From the NCBI GenBank assembly GCA_958298945.1, contig OY282609.1:65630220-65694219 (forward strand): a stretch of 64,000 nt of DNA, given 5' to 3'. How positions within the stretch are numbered: the stretch's first letter is position 1; each line of letters opens with the position of its first letter. The translations under genes were made by a program, and so were the position numbers. This document shows, one piece after another, positions 33,350 through 45,636 of the stretch. Source of the stretch: Atherix ibis (taxonomy: Eukaryota; Arthropoda; Insecta; Diptera; Athericidae). The notes under the pieces are model-generated. The model was given only the letters and a program-made list of their open reading frames with translations. It was not told the DNA's origin and made no database searches.

Positions 33350-34539
33350 GGGTTTCGAATAAGAGTGATATGATTTCTTTTTTAAAAAAACACACACACT
33401 AATTGTTAAGGAAATTCAAATGTTTTTTTATTTAATGTGAAGTACAATCGATACAATTAAGTTCTGAATAAAACGTCATTCAATGGCCTCCACGACTTCT
33501 TTTGCAGGAACGAATTCGATGAACCAAATTTTCGAGTACTTTTTCCACTAAATCAGGTCGTATGTCATGAATAGCACGTTCAATATTGACTTCTAAAGCT
33601 TGAAGAGAGTCTGGTTTATTGCTAAAGACCAATGACTTCAAATAACCCCACAATAAATAGTCTAATGGTGTTAAATCACAACTTCTTGGAGGCCATTCAA
33701 TGTCACAATTTCTTGAAATAATCGAATCTTCAAACTTTTCTCGCAATAATTCGGTTGTTGCACGTGCTGTGTGGCACGTAGCACCGTCTTGTTGGAACCA
33801 GATGTAGTCAAGATCTACTTCTTCCAATTTTGGCCATAAAAAGCTTCATTTCGAAAGAAGTACGGACCGATGATTCCACCAAACCATAATGGGTGTTCAT
33901 GAATAATTTGTTGATTTTCTTCGTACCAGAATCGACAGTTTTGTTTATTTACCGCACCACTCAGATGAAAGTGAGCCTCATCGGAGAGGATGATTTTCTT
34001 AAAAAATCGTTATCGTTTTCAAGTTGTTCCAAGACTAAATCAGCAAATTCACGACGTTTAGGGTGGTCCAATGGCTTCAGTTCTTGAGTGATAACAATTT
34101 TATACGGATGCAAGCCCAAATCCTTTCCGCCAGGTTGTGGTTTGAGACAGTCCCAATTCTTGAGAACGTCTTGTAATCGACAAATTGCGGTCTTCACTTC
34201 AGCAACACTTACCTGAACGGCAGAAGTATTTTCATTACTTCGAGCGGTTCCTCGTCTTATTGGCACTTGAACATTATGTAAAGAAAATGTACGCTCGAAA
34301 TTTTTAACAATTCGACGAATAGCGAGCACAGTTGGACGATTATTACGACCATAAAATGGCAAAAGCGCACGAAAAGTTGCAATTACAGAACGATTATTTT
34401 GATAATAAAATCGAATAATCTCTCCATGATGAAATTGTAAACATTACTGAAAATAAATGAAAAAAAAATGACAGATCATGACATATTACAAATGGCCGAA
34501 ACGTCACTTACAAATCATATCACTCTTATTGGAAAACCT
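33350..34539 (-). mobile_element. mariner M4 copy a (D,D41D), 1.2 kb
   Basis: The left terminus GGGTTTCGAATAAGAGTGAT matches the inverted right terminus (ATCACTCTTATTGGAAAACC in reverse sense), with TA on both sides. The transposase runs on the minus strand. Confidence 0.85.
33480..34423 (-). pseudogene. M4a D,D41D transposase, frameshifted
   Basis: The start (ATG near 34421) is followed by a deletion of about 26 bases against copy b. The frame recovers as MPFYGRNNRPTVLAIRRIVK and FERTFSLHNVQVPIRRGTAR. The second helix-turn-helix region is damaged by the loss of about 30 bases near 34130. SSPMRLTFI is a shifted form of the SDEAHFHLSG block with the first catalytic Asp. WFQQDGATCHTARATTELLR and WPPRSCDLTPLDYLLWGYLK carry the second and third aspartates with 41 residues between them. 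The C-terminus reads RIRSCKRSRGGH. The D,D41D spacing is that of the 'rosa' group of mariners. Confidence 0.82.
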
Positions 34540-36259
34540 TAATAATCCTCTATTCGGGCGTAGAGATTAAGCTAAACTCTTTTTACATCGTGGATTATTA
34601 GTAAAATATTTTAAGCACCTCTCAATTTAAAATATCGTAAGAAAAATAAAAACTCATCATTCTTTCTTACTTTGGAATTTTATATAATATATTTTTGTGC
34701 TATAGAATTTTGTTGTTGTAATTTTCGCTTATATTCCATGGATGCTTAAATCTGTTGTTAATAACAGTAGGACTATAGAAATTCGTAGAGTTCAAATCTT
34801 AGTTTTCTATATTCGTCAGTAAGTGAACTTTGTTAATCTATGTAAGCCAGAATTCAAATAACAATAATAGTTGATTCGAAAAGTATCTACTACGTTTCAA
34901 GCAAGAATGTTAGTTAATAATTCCGTAAGTCAGAATGAAATATTAAAATAAAATTGACGTCTGCTAAGATAAATGTTTCTGTTAATGAAAATTTCTAATA
35001 GGAATATTTTTCTAGAAGACTACATCCACAGTTAATATGAAAATTCTTCAAAAAACGGCTATGATGAACATCGTAACAACATTGTCTCCATGGTAATGTC
35101 CTATTCATCAAAATGATGTTAATGTTGTTAATTCACTGAAATTGAACAACACCAAAAACAAACAAAAAACTAATCAATATTGGTTTATCTTCAAAAAGGC
35201 TATTGAATTAAAATTGTTCGTTTTCTTCTGAGACAAAAACAAATTATTTTTTCCGTTATATCTCTTAAAGAAGAAAAAAGAGACTCCTAAATACCTACCC
35301 CTGCCAAAGCTACAGGTAGATACTCATACTAAATACAATATTTGTTGTCCTTTATGCTAACTGCTCGCACATATATAATACAACTGACATCATTATAAGG
35401 TATACTAACAGGTGTCTGTATTCTCTGTGCCCACTAAATATAGGCTCTATGCCTCTCAACAATATAAGTAGTGCTCAACGTTGAACACTAATAAATGGTG
35501 TTGGCATGAAAATCACTTGATATGAAGCGGTATATATTTTCTTTTATTTAGTTCGTTCTCCTCCTTTTAGAATATAAACATTTTTTTTATTTAGTCATAC
35601 TATCATTAAGTATAAATTTCACAGTGAAAAATTCTTAAACGCATGTTGGAAAATTAAAAAATAAAAAGAAACCAGACGACTTAAAAGCAATTTACTTTTT
35701 CAATTAAAATTTCATTTTAACAAAAACCTTTTGAGACTTTATTTTAACACTTTTCTCGTAGTATTGCCTTAAATATGTAAATATTATTTACGTCATTAGT
35801 TGTAGAAAGATTCTCCTTACCGTACATCGTTGAATTGAAAATGATCTAATTAAAATCATTTCAGAATTTTTACATAAAATGTTTTCATTTATTTATAATT
35901 TTCCAAATAATCAACTAGGGAATAATTTACAAAATTTAGCTCAAATTAATTAAGGATTGTTTTAATGTTCATTTGCTTAGAATGTTTGAATTTATATGTT
36001 AATACTACTCCGGATATGATGACTGTAATTTTTAGGAAATTTTATTAAAATGGAAATCATTTTTAATGAGAGTGTGGCCAGGTAAAATTCTTTCTGCAGA
36101 CAAAAATTTTGCATATATTGTAGTTTTTAATTTTTTTTGTCCTTTAAATATGCTCGATATAATTTTTCAAAAAATTAGTTTTCTTAATAATGGATCCTCA
36201 GTGCTTATTAACTTAATGCCATAATAGGTCATATAGCAACAACTAAAAGACATCCCCGC
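34540..36259. other. AT-rich intergenic region
   Basis: No supported gene or repeat. Confidence 0.5.
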
Positions 36260-36333
36260 TATATCTTTAGCTGGATTCGAACTTATGTCCACTGTGTATT
36301 AGACGTAGATGTACCGGTGTCGCTAAATTGTAT
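36260..36333 (-). repeat. tRNA-derived SINE head, copy 1
   Basis: On the minus strand an A-box-like TTTAGCGACACCGG is followed about 40 bases later by the B-box AAGTTCGAATCCAGC, the internal RNA polymerase III promoter of tRNA-like genes. It is too diverged for a good cloverleaf. It shares TTTAGCGACAC and spacing with the copy at 37268-37346. Confidence 0.6.
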
Positions 36334-36337
36334 TATA

Positions 36338-37113
36338 CCAGGGTTATAAGCTTAAATCCGCCGTTTTTAGTCAAAAAAGCACATGTTTTTTTTTTTATAG
36401 AAAGCAAAAACAAATTTATTCAAAGTACTTGCCCTCGTTAGCTACACATTTTTCCCATCTGTCGGGCAATTTGTGCGTCAAAAAAAAATTCCTCCTCTTT
36501 CGAGGCAAACCCCTCACCAAGCCATTTTCGGACGTGTTCGTAAGAATCGAAGTACTGCTCAGCGAGCACGTGGCCCATCGACGAAAACAGGTGGTAGTCG
36601 GAAGGGGCCAGGTCTGTTTAATAGGCGAGGTTGGGTAGCACCTCCCAGTTGAGTGTCTCCGAGTAGTTTCGGACCATTTTTGACGTGTGCGATGGTGCGT
36701 TGTCGTGGAGGAAAATCAGCTTGTCATGTCTTTCTTGATAATCCGTTGTTTTTTCACACAGAGCACGGTGCAATTTGATCAGTTGTTGGTGGTAGCGGTG
36801 GGCATTGACAGTTTCACCAGGTTTCAACATATAGTAGACGATACCATGCTGATCCCACCAAATGCACAGCATTGTCTTCCGTCCGAAGCGATTTGGTCTT
36901 GGGAAAGATGTTGATGCTTGGCCGAGATCAACCCACTATTTCTTGCGTTTAGGATTCTCGAAATATATTCACTACGAAATTACTGACAATGTGAACTGAT
37001 TAATGTTGACAGATGTCAAACTCATAAAAAAAAGTATGGCGTGCCCATGGTAGCTTAATATGCTCACTCATGCCATCTATGACCAAACAGCGGATTTAAT
37101 CTTATACCCCTGG
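36338..37113 (-). mobile_element. mariner M1 copy d, internally deleted, between two SINE heads
   Basis: The left terminus CCAGGGTTATAAGCTTAAAT and right terminus (GGATTTAATCTTATACCCCT, then GG) are both flanked by TA. On the minus strand the leader (37113-36975) is joined at about 36974 to the codons after the first catalytic region, so the whole DNA-binding half is lost. Remaining blocks are MLCIWWDQHGIVYYMLKPGE, LIFLHDNAPSHTSKMVRNYS and, after a frameshift, the SDYHLFSSMGHVL-type block. The stop codon is near 36416. Confidence 0.87.
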
Positions 37114-37346
37114 TATATGTTGTGCTAAAGGACCAAGCCACTAAACCTCACCAGACGCTGTCGCATCCATCTGTTTAAGCGGTTTGATGGTTGCAAAGGG
37201 AAGGTTAAGAGATAAGGGAATTTAAATCCCATAGAAGGTAAAGCTGTAAGGTAATTAGCGTAGGATCGTGCCCCGGTGGGATTCGAACCCATGAACCCTT
37301 GTGAATAGTAGTCAAAATGGCCCCCAGTGTCGCTAAATCAGGGCAC
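37114..37346 (-). repeat. tRNA-derived SINE, copy 2 (head 37268-37346)
   Basis: On the minus strand the head can fold like a tRNA: acceptor strand GTGCCCT pairs with GGGGCAC (37274-37268), an A-box lies at TTTAGCGACACTGG, and a T-arm TGGGTTCGAATCCCA contains the B-box. The anticodon arm is not convincing, so a functional tRNA gene is unlikely. The region from 37267 down to 37114 would be the tRNA-unrelated body and tail. Confidence 0.65.
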
Positions 37347-37379
37347 CATTTTTATAGTGGTTTTTTAATATCAAAAATG

Positions 37380-38288
37380 TATTGGTTTCATTGCGAAATT
37401 ACTTTCCGAACAACCCAATAGTTTATTTATTGGCCTTTTTTCTTTAAGTGAATCATTCAATTTCTCCAACTGATGACAGTACATTTCAGAATTGATCGTT
37501 GTGTTGCTCGGTAGAAGCTCAAAATAAGCGTTTTCTTTGAAATCCCACCAAACAGATAGCATAAACTTTTTTTGATGAATATTGACTTTCGAATTGCTTT
37601 GAGCCGGTTCATCTTTTCTACTCCAGGATCTTTTGCGCTTAACATTGTTGTAGACAACCCATTTCTCGTCTCCAGTGATTATACGCTTCAAAAATGGATC
37701 ATTTTCTCGGCGTTTGAGAAGCAAATCGCAAACGTCAATGCGACGGCATAAATTTTTTTCCGTAAGAAGATGACGAACCCATATGTCGAGCTTTGAGATA
37801 AAACCTAGCCAGTTCAAATGATCATGAACGATCGTATTCGATAAATTTAGTCTCTCAGCGATCTCACGAGTTGTAATTCACCGGTTTGCATCAATTAATG
37901 CCTTTATTGTGTCTTCATCAGCTTCAACTGGCCTTCCAGAACGTGGTGCATCTTCGAGATGAAAATTGCCGGTTTTGGCACTGGCGCTCACTCAACACAT
38001 CTTCTTCAAACAAATCGGATAATTTTTTTTTTCCATGAACAGCATTTTTATCTTTTCTATAGTAAAAAGTAAAATATTCAGAAAATGCTGTTTTTCACTT
38101 TCCATATTTAAAAGGGGATCAACCAAAAACTACTTTTCAGAATCAATCGAATTTTTGCACAAGCAAGTCTTGCCATGTCAGCTATCAAAATACATATGAT
38201 TATGCGGCTTAAGTGTGAAGTTGGTTGTGAAAAACTACTATTAAGTCCTCTATTGGGAAACAACGAAATTACTTTCTTGACAACCCAA
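37380..38288 (-). mobile_element. mariner M7 (mellifera-like), 3'-truncated with an extra 5' repeat
   Basis: The right end on the minus strand reads TTGGGTTGTCAAGAAAGTAA, which fits the mellifera-subfamily terminus, followed on the plus strand by TA. At the left, the coding region stops abruptly and meets a second copy of the 5' terminus in the same orientation (minus strand TTGGGTTGTTCGGAAAGTAA at 37418-37399) in place of the inverted 3' terminus. Confidence 0.8.
37422..38105 (-). pseudogene. M7 mellifera-like mariner transposase, truncated
   Basis: ATG at 38103-38105 opens MESEKQHFLNILLFTIEKIK. A deletion follows in the first helix-turn-helix, then DAPRSGRPVEADEDTIKALI, ITTREIAERLNLSNTIVHDH, LTEKNLCRRIDVCDLLLKRR and NDPFLKRIITGDEKWVVYNN with the first catalytic Asp. 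Next come KRKRSWSRKDEPAQ, VWWDFKENAYFELLPSNTTI and LEKLNDSLKEKRP, where it ends. The second and third catalytic aspartates are absent. Confidence 0.85.
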
Positions 38289-41117
38289 TATTATAGAAGA
38301 CCTTCACATTGTTTCTTGCTCCAAGTTTCCAATTTACACTCAATAATGTATTAACATCTGAAATAAACAACTCAGTTCATAGAAAAATCTTAATCAATCA
38401 ATAAATAAAAAAAGAACAATAATAACAAACAATACTTAAATCTGAACAAAAAAAATCCTTAGTACGTTTACAAAAGCTTCCTAAATAGTAGAACACATAC
38501 TTATAAGTATACTCTTGTCTATTCAATAGATTTGATTGTAGTAAAAGATCTACGAGTATACACATATGCATACTTGTCTATTACTAAATTTGTCGAATAT
38601 TGATAATAAGGATATAACTGGCGCCAAGTTGACTTCTCATAATAACAACAACACTACCGATTTGGAGAGCAAAACAATGTCTGAATGAAAGGATCAAGTT
38701 GACCTATTTAGGAGAACAATTAAAAGTTCGTCGTTTTCCATTTGAAAAATAGTTTTTGTTTATTCACTTATTTTCTATTTGTGGTTATTTTAATTATTCC
38801 ATAAAACTATTAACCACTAAACGTTATTAGTGCAATTTTGTCCAATCTGAACAGGTTTCATTGTGGTTTTTATACGTTAATGTGTACAAGTAACTTTTGA
38901 TAAAATTATTTTATGGAATTTTTTTTTTAAAATTGAGCTTCTTTGTCATGAGAAAAAAAATTAATGAGACTATTTTGAATATGAAATTTTTTAATAAAAG
39001 TTCTCATTTTAATATGAATTTGAGGTTTAATTTCAAAATTGTTCAAAGACGCAATTTTTTATTAATGTCATTTCCATTTGAATTTAAAAAAAAAAAACTT
39101 AAAAATTTGCGAATCTAAAATTAATTTAGATTTGAACTTCATAAGCATAGTAAACAAAAAGTAAAAATTTCTTTTATTTTTATGGAAAATTCTAAATTTT
39201 CACAATTTAAGAAATTTTTAATTTTTGGTATTTGAAAGTGTTGCAAAATTCTAAAAAAAAAAATATTAATCAAAGCTGAAATATGGAAAAAAAATCTCTG
39301 GTAAAAAGGAATCTTTTTCAGAATCATTAATATTTTTATAATTCTGAGACCATCACTAAAGTTGCATTTCTTAGCAAGTAGCTAATTGAATTTATCTTAA
39401 CATCATATAGTATTAAAGATAATATCTTCTTGGGGATATTTCGGTACATATTGCCATGCATAATATATATAAAAAAAAAATCAATATTTTCTGAATATAC
39501 TACTTTTGTTATACTTAAATTTCTTGAAATTTTATTATAGAATTTTCAAATGTCTTTTCTTTGTGCAGAAACTTAAATAAAAACTTCTGCGGTTCATCTT
39601 TAATATTTCAATAATAATTACATCCACTGCGTTGGTGTTTTCTTAAACAGTTCATTTGATATTCTAGCAATAATATTTATTCGCATTTGATGTTGAGACG
39701 AGTAAATATTTTTCATATTTGTCATAAGAGGATTAAATTTGCTGTGTCTCTGTTATTAGAATTTCTATTTTCTATATAATATTTACTCAAGAAAATGAAG
39801 ATAAAATATATTCGGAGAAAATGATGGTTTCTTTATGGATGGTCAATTCTTGACAGCGTACTTGCTTGTATATGAAATTGTATAATTTATCAACGTGAAT
39901 TTTCTGCTATCCTTCATATTTGAAAGAAAATATTTGAACATTCGTAGCACTCGTCATTTTGGTGATCTAATGTTCTGACGATGATTATCTTATTCGAGTC
40001 TGGCAATTTTGAAGCTTTTTTTCCGTTTTTTTTTTAGTCATTTTATAAAACTTTAGGTTTTTACATTCTTTTCCGGCCATCTTTGTGCTCTGGTACAAAA
40101 AGCCTCTAGTGAATTCTTGCGTACAAATTTCGCGTAGGTCTCTAGAAGCAATTGAAGAAGACAAAATACAATTTTATTATTGCCAAAAGGACTTGATTCA
40201 CTAGTAGATCTAGGAGAATGTTAACAAAGTTGGTAAATTTCTAAAAAAGTTTAGTTCGTATTTGTGTTGGATTAATATGATGTCGGCAAAAGGGGATAGG
40301 TGGGATTGAATGCATTATATACGAAAACAAATAAATTTATCCTTGTCACGTTTCTCCAACACCCCCCAGCATTCTACAAAAAGTACATTTACCCAATAAG
40401 TCCGCGTGTGTGTGCGTGTGTATGAGTTGACTAACAATTCTACTTTTGGCAGAATTTTAGAATGGCTAAAAGGAGAGCAAAATTTCGCCATTTGCAATAT
40501 AACGAAACGTACTTTAGTAATCGTGAATCGTGAAGGTATGTTGCTTAGAGCAGAGAATGTGACTAAAATAATGCTCCTCAGCCATTACCACCCATACAAT
40601 TTACAACCCAAATTCAGTTAACAATTCACCCCTATGCTCGAAGACATTTCTTGCAACAACAAAAAAAGAAAATACATAAATAAGGAGCAAAGTAAAAAAA
40701 AAACAAGGCCAATCAAAAATAAAAGAGGACGCGAAGGATTACTTTTATATATAATAGAGCTGCACAGAATTTTAAGAGAAATTTTCAAATTGGCTTTTCT
40801 TGTAAATTTTTCGCAGAAATGAAATATAAAAAAGTGAATTAAATAACGTTTCAATAAAAGAGCTTTCAATGCTTGCCAGAATTGTTGAAACAATAAATTG
40901 TCATGTTGAGGTGTTTTTTTTCTGTTAAAAAATGCTTGGTGCTATTGATATTGTTACTTTTTTATATATTCGTATTCAAAATGACATCTTTTTCTTGTTG
41001 AATATTAGAGAAAGATTTTCCTTTTTGTACATTCTTGAAGGATCAACAAATTAGGCAATTTCTATAAATTCTTGATAGTATTCGAAAAATGGCACCATCT
41101 TCGTGATTCGAAACAAA
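38289..41117. other. AT-rich intergenic region
   Basis: No supported gene. The open frames at 40406-40893 are short, overlap on both strands and show no known domain. Confidence 0.45.
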
Positions 41118-41461
41118 GTTTTATATTCACTTTAATTTAATACACTTTCATGGGTATTTCGATAATATTGTTGAAAATTTGTTGAATTCCAGTATATATT
41201 TTATGTATTGTAAAAATAACAATAAAAGTAAATCGAAATGCATAAAGTGATTCTAGTTAAAATAATACAATTGGTTGAAAAATAGTAGAAAATATTTATT
41301 TTTAATTTAAGAAATGAATACGACAACAAAAATTCTAGTGGTACACGAATAAAAATTAATAAATTTTTTGCTTCATTTTAAAAATCCATAGCATCATTAA
41401 TGATACATTTTAACATTGATGAGAAATAGCGAAAATACTTAGAAAAAACTTAAACTACTGA
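41118..41461 (+). repeat. Unknown repeat R1, copy 1, directly left of M1e
   Basis: This AT-rich block starts AAGTTTTATATTCACTTTAA and is about 90 percent identical by eye to 48924-49246, apart from an insertion of about 20 bases near 41255. Both copies end ...CACTGA or ...TACTGA immediately before an M1 element. It has no coding content. Confidence 0.8.
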
Positions 41462-42587
41462 CCAGGTGTATAAGCTTAAATCCGCTGTTTGGTTATATAT
41501 GTCGTGAGTGAGCTTATTAAGCTACCATGGGCACGCCATACTTTTTTTTATGAGTTTGACATCTGTCAACATTAATCAGTGCAATTTCGTTCAACAACAT
41601 ACATTTTCGGTAATCATGTGTAGTTTTGTGCCAGAAAAAGAGCATATGCGGGAAGCTCTCGTCGGTTCTAAGACGGCAATTTTGACTTGTGGGACAAGAA
41701 GCGTAAAAATCGGCCTAGGAAGGTTCAGCACCATCAATTGCAGGCTCTTTTGGACGAAGACGATACCCAATCGCAAGAAATGCTCGCGGAGCAATTGGGT
41801 GTTACTCAAACAGCCATTTCCATGCATCTGCGTGCAATGAGGAAGATTGAAAAATCGGAAAATGGGTGCCGCATGAATTGAACGATAGGCAGATGGAGCG
41901 ACGCCTAAACACATGCGAAATCTTGCTCGCCGGACAAAAAAGTAAGTCGTTCCTGTATCGGATTGTGACAGGCGATGAAACGTGAATATATTTCGAGAAT
42001 CCTAAATGCAAGAATCAACATCTTCCCCAAGACCAAATGGCTTCAGACGGAAGACGATGCTGTGCGTTTGGTGGGATCAGCAGGGTATTGTCTACTATGA
42101 GATGTTGAACCTGGTGAAACTGTGAATGCCCACTGCTACCACCAACAACTGATCAAATTGCACCGTGCTCTGTGTGAGAAAAGGAGGAAAATCAACAAGC
42201 TGATTTTCGTCCACGACAACGCACCATCGCACACGTCAAACATGGTGTCCGAAACTTCTTGGAGACACTCAACTGGGAGGTGCCTACCCCACTCTGCTTA
42301 TTCACCAGACCTGTCCCCTTCCGACTATCACCTGTTTTCGTCGATGGGCCACGCGCTCACTGAGCACTACTTCGATTCTTACGAAGACGTCCGAAAATGG
42401 CTTGATAAGTGGTTTGCCTCAAAAGAGAAGGATTTTTTTTGGCGTGGAATCCTCGAATTGCGCGAGAGATGGGAAGAATGTGTAGTTAGCGAGGGCAAGT
42501 ACTTTGAATAAATTTGTTTTTGCTTTCTATGAAAAAAAAACATGTTTTTTAGATCTAAAAACAGCGGATTTAAGCTTATACACCTGG
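41462..42587 (+). mobile_element. mariner M1 copy e
   Basis: Both terminal repeats are present (CCAGGTGTATAAGCTTAAAT and its inverted partner ending CACCTGG). Unlike other copies there is no TA next to either end: the left flank is ACTGA and the right flank is GAATT. Confidence 0.88.
41616..42511 (+). pseudogene. M1e mariner transposase, deleted and frameshifted
   Basis: It starts MCSFVPEKEHMREAL, close to the Mos1 opening 'M.SFVP.KE..R', then loses about 140 bases to the FKDGNFDLW region (read out of frame as SKTAILTCG). Recognisable blocks: WDKKRKNRPRKVQHHQLQAL, GVTQTAISMHLRAMRKIEK, NTCEILLAG, a stop after GDET, MLCVWWDQQGIVYYEML, LIFVHDNAPSHTSNMV, then AYSPDLSPSDYHLFSSMGHA and KWLDKWFASKEKDFFWRGIL to a normal stop at 42509-42511. 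The catalytic residues are present, but in different frames. Confidence 0.85.
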
Positions 42588-44371
42588 GAATTTTGAAACT
42601 ATAGGTAATACTATTAAAATAATATTAATTTTTACTCTGGGACAACAAATAAATTTCTTAATAATAAATTCTTAAGGTCTATAAGATTTAAATTTAATTA
42701 AATGGATTCTGATTAAATCAAATTTTAAGTCTTCGAAAAGAATATCAATGAACTTAGATCATGTTAATATTTCCTAAAAGGTCCTTTAATAATTTGTAAT
42801 AAATCTGATATCATAAATGGGGTCAATGACTTTAGAGAGTATGTAAAAAAACCTGATTATTGATATAGTTATTTCTTTGAAGCTTAGTCCTTGTGCTTTC
42901 CTATGGGGAAAATTTAAAGGTAAGGAAAAAGTCAATTTCATATTGAAAAATGTTGTCTATCTCAATATGCTAGAATGTGTTTAAATTTTTTCGTTGGGGA
43001 TGGGTGTTAAATTAATTTTACATTCAAAAATATTCCTTGAATCCCTCGTTTTGGAAGCCATCTTTAAATTTAAACTACATTTTAAATTGTTAAATTTAAT
43101 TATAAAAATATGTTTATTCTTTTATTGGCTACTCGTTCTTTTTTGTGTTATATAAGCGATAAAATTTCCAAACAGAACAATATAGTCTGCCAAAATCCAT
43201 TTAGCTGGGCCACCTGGTTCTCTTTAAGTAATTCGACTGTAGAAATATTTTATTCTCGGTAAATAACACGCTGAACGAATGATACTTAATCCGAGATAAC
43301 AAACAAAATCCTATACAACAACTGCGTTTTATCTCTCAAAGTAGAGGATATTTTCCTTCACAAAGATGCCCTCAACCAGATAGTAAACTGTGGGCTTTTG
43401 ATGATTTAAAATAGCGAACACCTTGAGAATTTTTAGGGTTCTTCGGTATCTGCCATTATACTTTACCAATAACGATGCAATTTTCGTAGACAGATTTTAT
43501 GCTATACGCACCCATTTCGCAACATGCGAGAATTTCACATTCAGATGTTCACCAGTTCACCCTCTTAGTAAATAGGGAGATTGAGTGGGTGACTTTTTAT
43601 GACCACCATTGCAATGTATGTTATCAGCTACGTACTAAATACAAACCACGCTGAAATGTGGTCGTTATCATCTGTTTCGGTATCTGTTAAACTATAAAAT
43701 CTAACTGAATGTTTGATGTTATAATTTTGCCTTGTGGCATTCACTGTGCTGGGGTCGTCAGCATTATTGTTGTTTTATTCAAATTACCTCTTCCGAAGCC
43801 AGTATACAACACACACATTTAATAGAGAATAATACGAATTGATCAGGTATAAAGATGATACATCTTGACTATACATGCGCGAGTAGACGGTTCAATTGGA
43901 GCATTTGTCCATTAGTATACAGTTCAAAAATTTCTATCAAGGGTAAGAGAAAATCCTATTACGAGTAGTTCATGTTGGTCTAAATATTTATGAGTAGGTA
44001 GGCATCTCTCTATATGTTCATTATTATTTTTACCTTCACTTTTTTATATCTCAACTAAATAAATTTCTGTTCACAAAAAATTAGGAAAACTTTTGTGATT
44101 AACTTTAATTCTTTCAAAATAATCCTGAACCTCTGAAATAGTTTTCTAAATGGGGAGGATTTTGCTTAAAAGAAGTCATCCAGTTCGTATTTAAATCTTC
44201 TTCTTTTTTTATTAATATTGTTAATAAGCCAAGGAACTATTTTTTTTTTTTGAGTTCAAAGTATCTTTGAATTATTTTTCATAATTTCACATCAAAATTT
44301 AGCCTAAAATTTTATTTAAACAAATCCGATATTATGTCGAAGGACAGTGAACTTATGTTACATCAAATATA
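42588..44371. other. Intergenic region without recognised gene
   Basis: The stretch 43180-43740 is less AT-rich than its neighbours and may hold old repeat or regulatory sequence, but no open frame or family is recognisable. Confidence 0.45.
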
Positions 44372-44774
44372 CGAGGTCTGTTCAAAGAGTATCGCGAATT
44401 TTGTGTTTTTTTCCAAAAAAATTTTTATTTATTAATGAATATCTATTTTGTCCCCTTCAAAGTAATCCCCGCCAGATATTATACACTTGTGCCAAGGTTT
44501 TTTCCAATCCTTGAAGCACTTAAAAAAATCATTTTTTGTGATCTTGTTGAGCTCGTCCTTCGACGCCTTCTGGAGCAAATTTGGGTCGTCGAAGACGAGC
44601 CAAAACACGTACAAGCAGCGCAGCTGTCAAAAATTAACTGAACATTCAAAATGGCCGAAGTTGTCGGCATAAGTAATAGACATGAGTATCAACATAACGC
44701 CACGAAAAATCGAAAATCAAATATACGTAACCCGCGGGAATTCAAAATTCGCGATACTTTTTGAACAGACCTCG
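44372..44774 (-). mobile_element. mariner M3 copy d, 403-bp deletion derivative
   Basis: Perfectly placed termini (CGAGGTCTGTTCAAAGAGTA and its partner ending AACAGACCTCG) flanked by TA. The left 190 bases encode the transposase C-terminus on the minus strand (KDELNKITKNDFFKCF and KKPWHKCIISGGDYFEGDKI), joined at about 44570-44600 to the 5' leader. All catalytic parts are gone, so it could only move with help from another copy. Confidence 0.9.
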
Positions 44775-45636
44775 TACATAAAAAATATTCATACTTATTT
44801 TAGACTTTTATGCTCAGCGTATTTTTGTTTACGTATTGTTGGGAGTTATGACATCGCTCGGTGTAGAATCGGGAATTCTTTAGAATAGCTAGCCCTACTG
44901 TATTCTCTGGTTATCCTAGATGGCAACTTATGGCGCAATTATTGGGTCCAGATGGCTATTCCGTGGGATAGGGTTCTTAGACTTTGGGTCATAGTTTGCA
45001 CATTCCGAAAAGGACTACGACTGTCGGATTTTTCTAAACTATTTTCGTATGCATCGGTGACTAATTCCACCATATTTGCCGTGTATAATTTCTTCAGTTG
45101 TCCACTATTTCCATTTATGGATTATGAATTTGTCGACAAAACAAAATAAAATATAATAAAGAAAAGTTTACATTATCCCAAAAGACTACGGGCAAACCCT
45201 TATTTTTACGAGGTACTAATATCAATGCGCTAAAGTTTATTGTTTTATTTTTTTTATTAATATTTTACACCCAAACTATTATATATGATTCAGAGGCCAA
45301 GTATTTATCAAGGCTAACATTCTTGGTATAAATTTTTATTATAATTATTAATTATGCTGCGTTAGTTTTTATAGAGTTATCTGTAAAGGTTTTTGGTTTT
45401 CTTTTTAAGTTTACCATTAATTTATTTGGGGAAAAAAGCGGCAAAGTCACACCATCATTTTAATCATGATATGAATGAATGAATGGCATGAACTCAGGCA
45501 AACTTTCCATAATATACAATAATAGAAATCGAATGAGTGAATTTTCTCTTTCGTTCTCATAGTTTTTTGGTAACTTTCCCAATTATTAAGTAGTAAAATT
45601 TTATGAATTACTAAAATTCACTAGCATATATCAATT
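44775..45636. other. Intergenic region
   Basis: A GC-richer patch at 44830-45140 has open frames on the plus strand without known similarity. The rest is AT-rich, with a short ATGA repeat at 45466-45490. Confidence 0.4.

Noticed and set aside
37268..37346. Functional tRNA gene
   Set aside because: Acceptor and T arms are plausible, but no convincing anticodon arm was found and a diverged relative lies 1 kb away, so a SINE head fits better.
38600..38710. AAGTTGACTTCTC and AAGTTGACC words resembling the M6/MITE end
   Set aside because: Only 8-10 bases match and there is no inverted partner or TA arrangement.
40315..40893. Overlapping open frames on both strands
   Set aside because: Frames of 60-90 codons on opposite strands with biased composition and no similarity; taken as noise.
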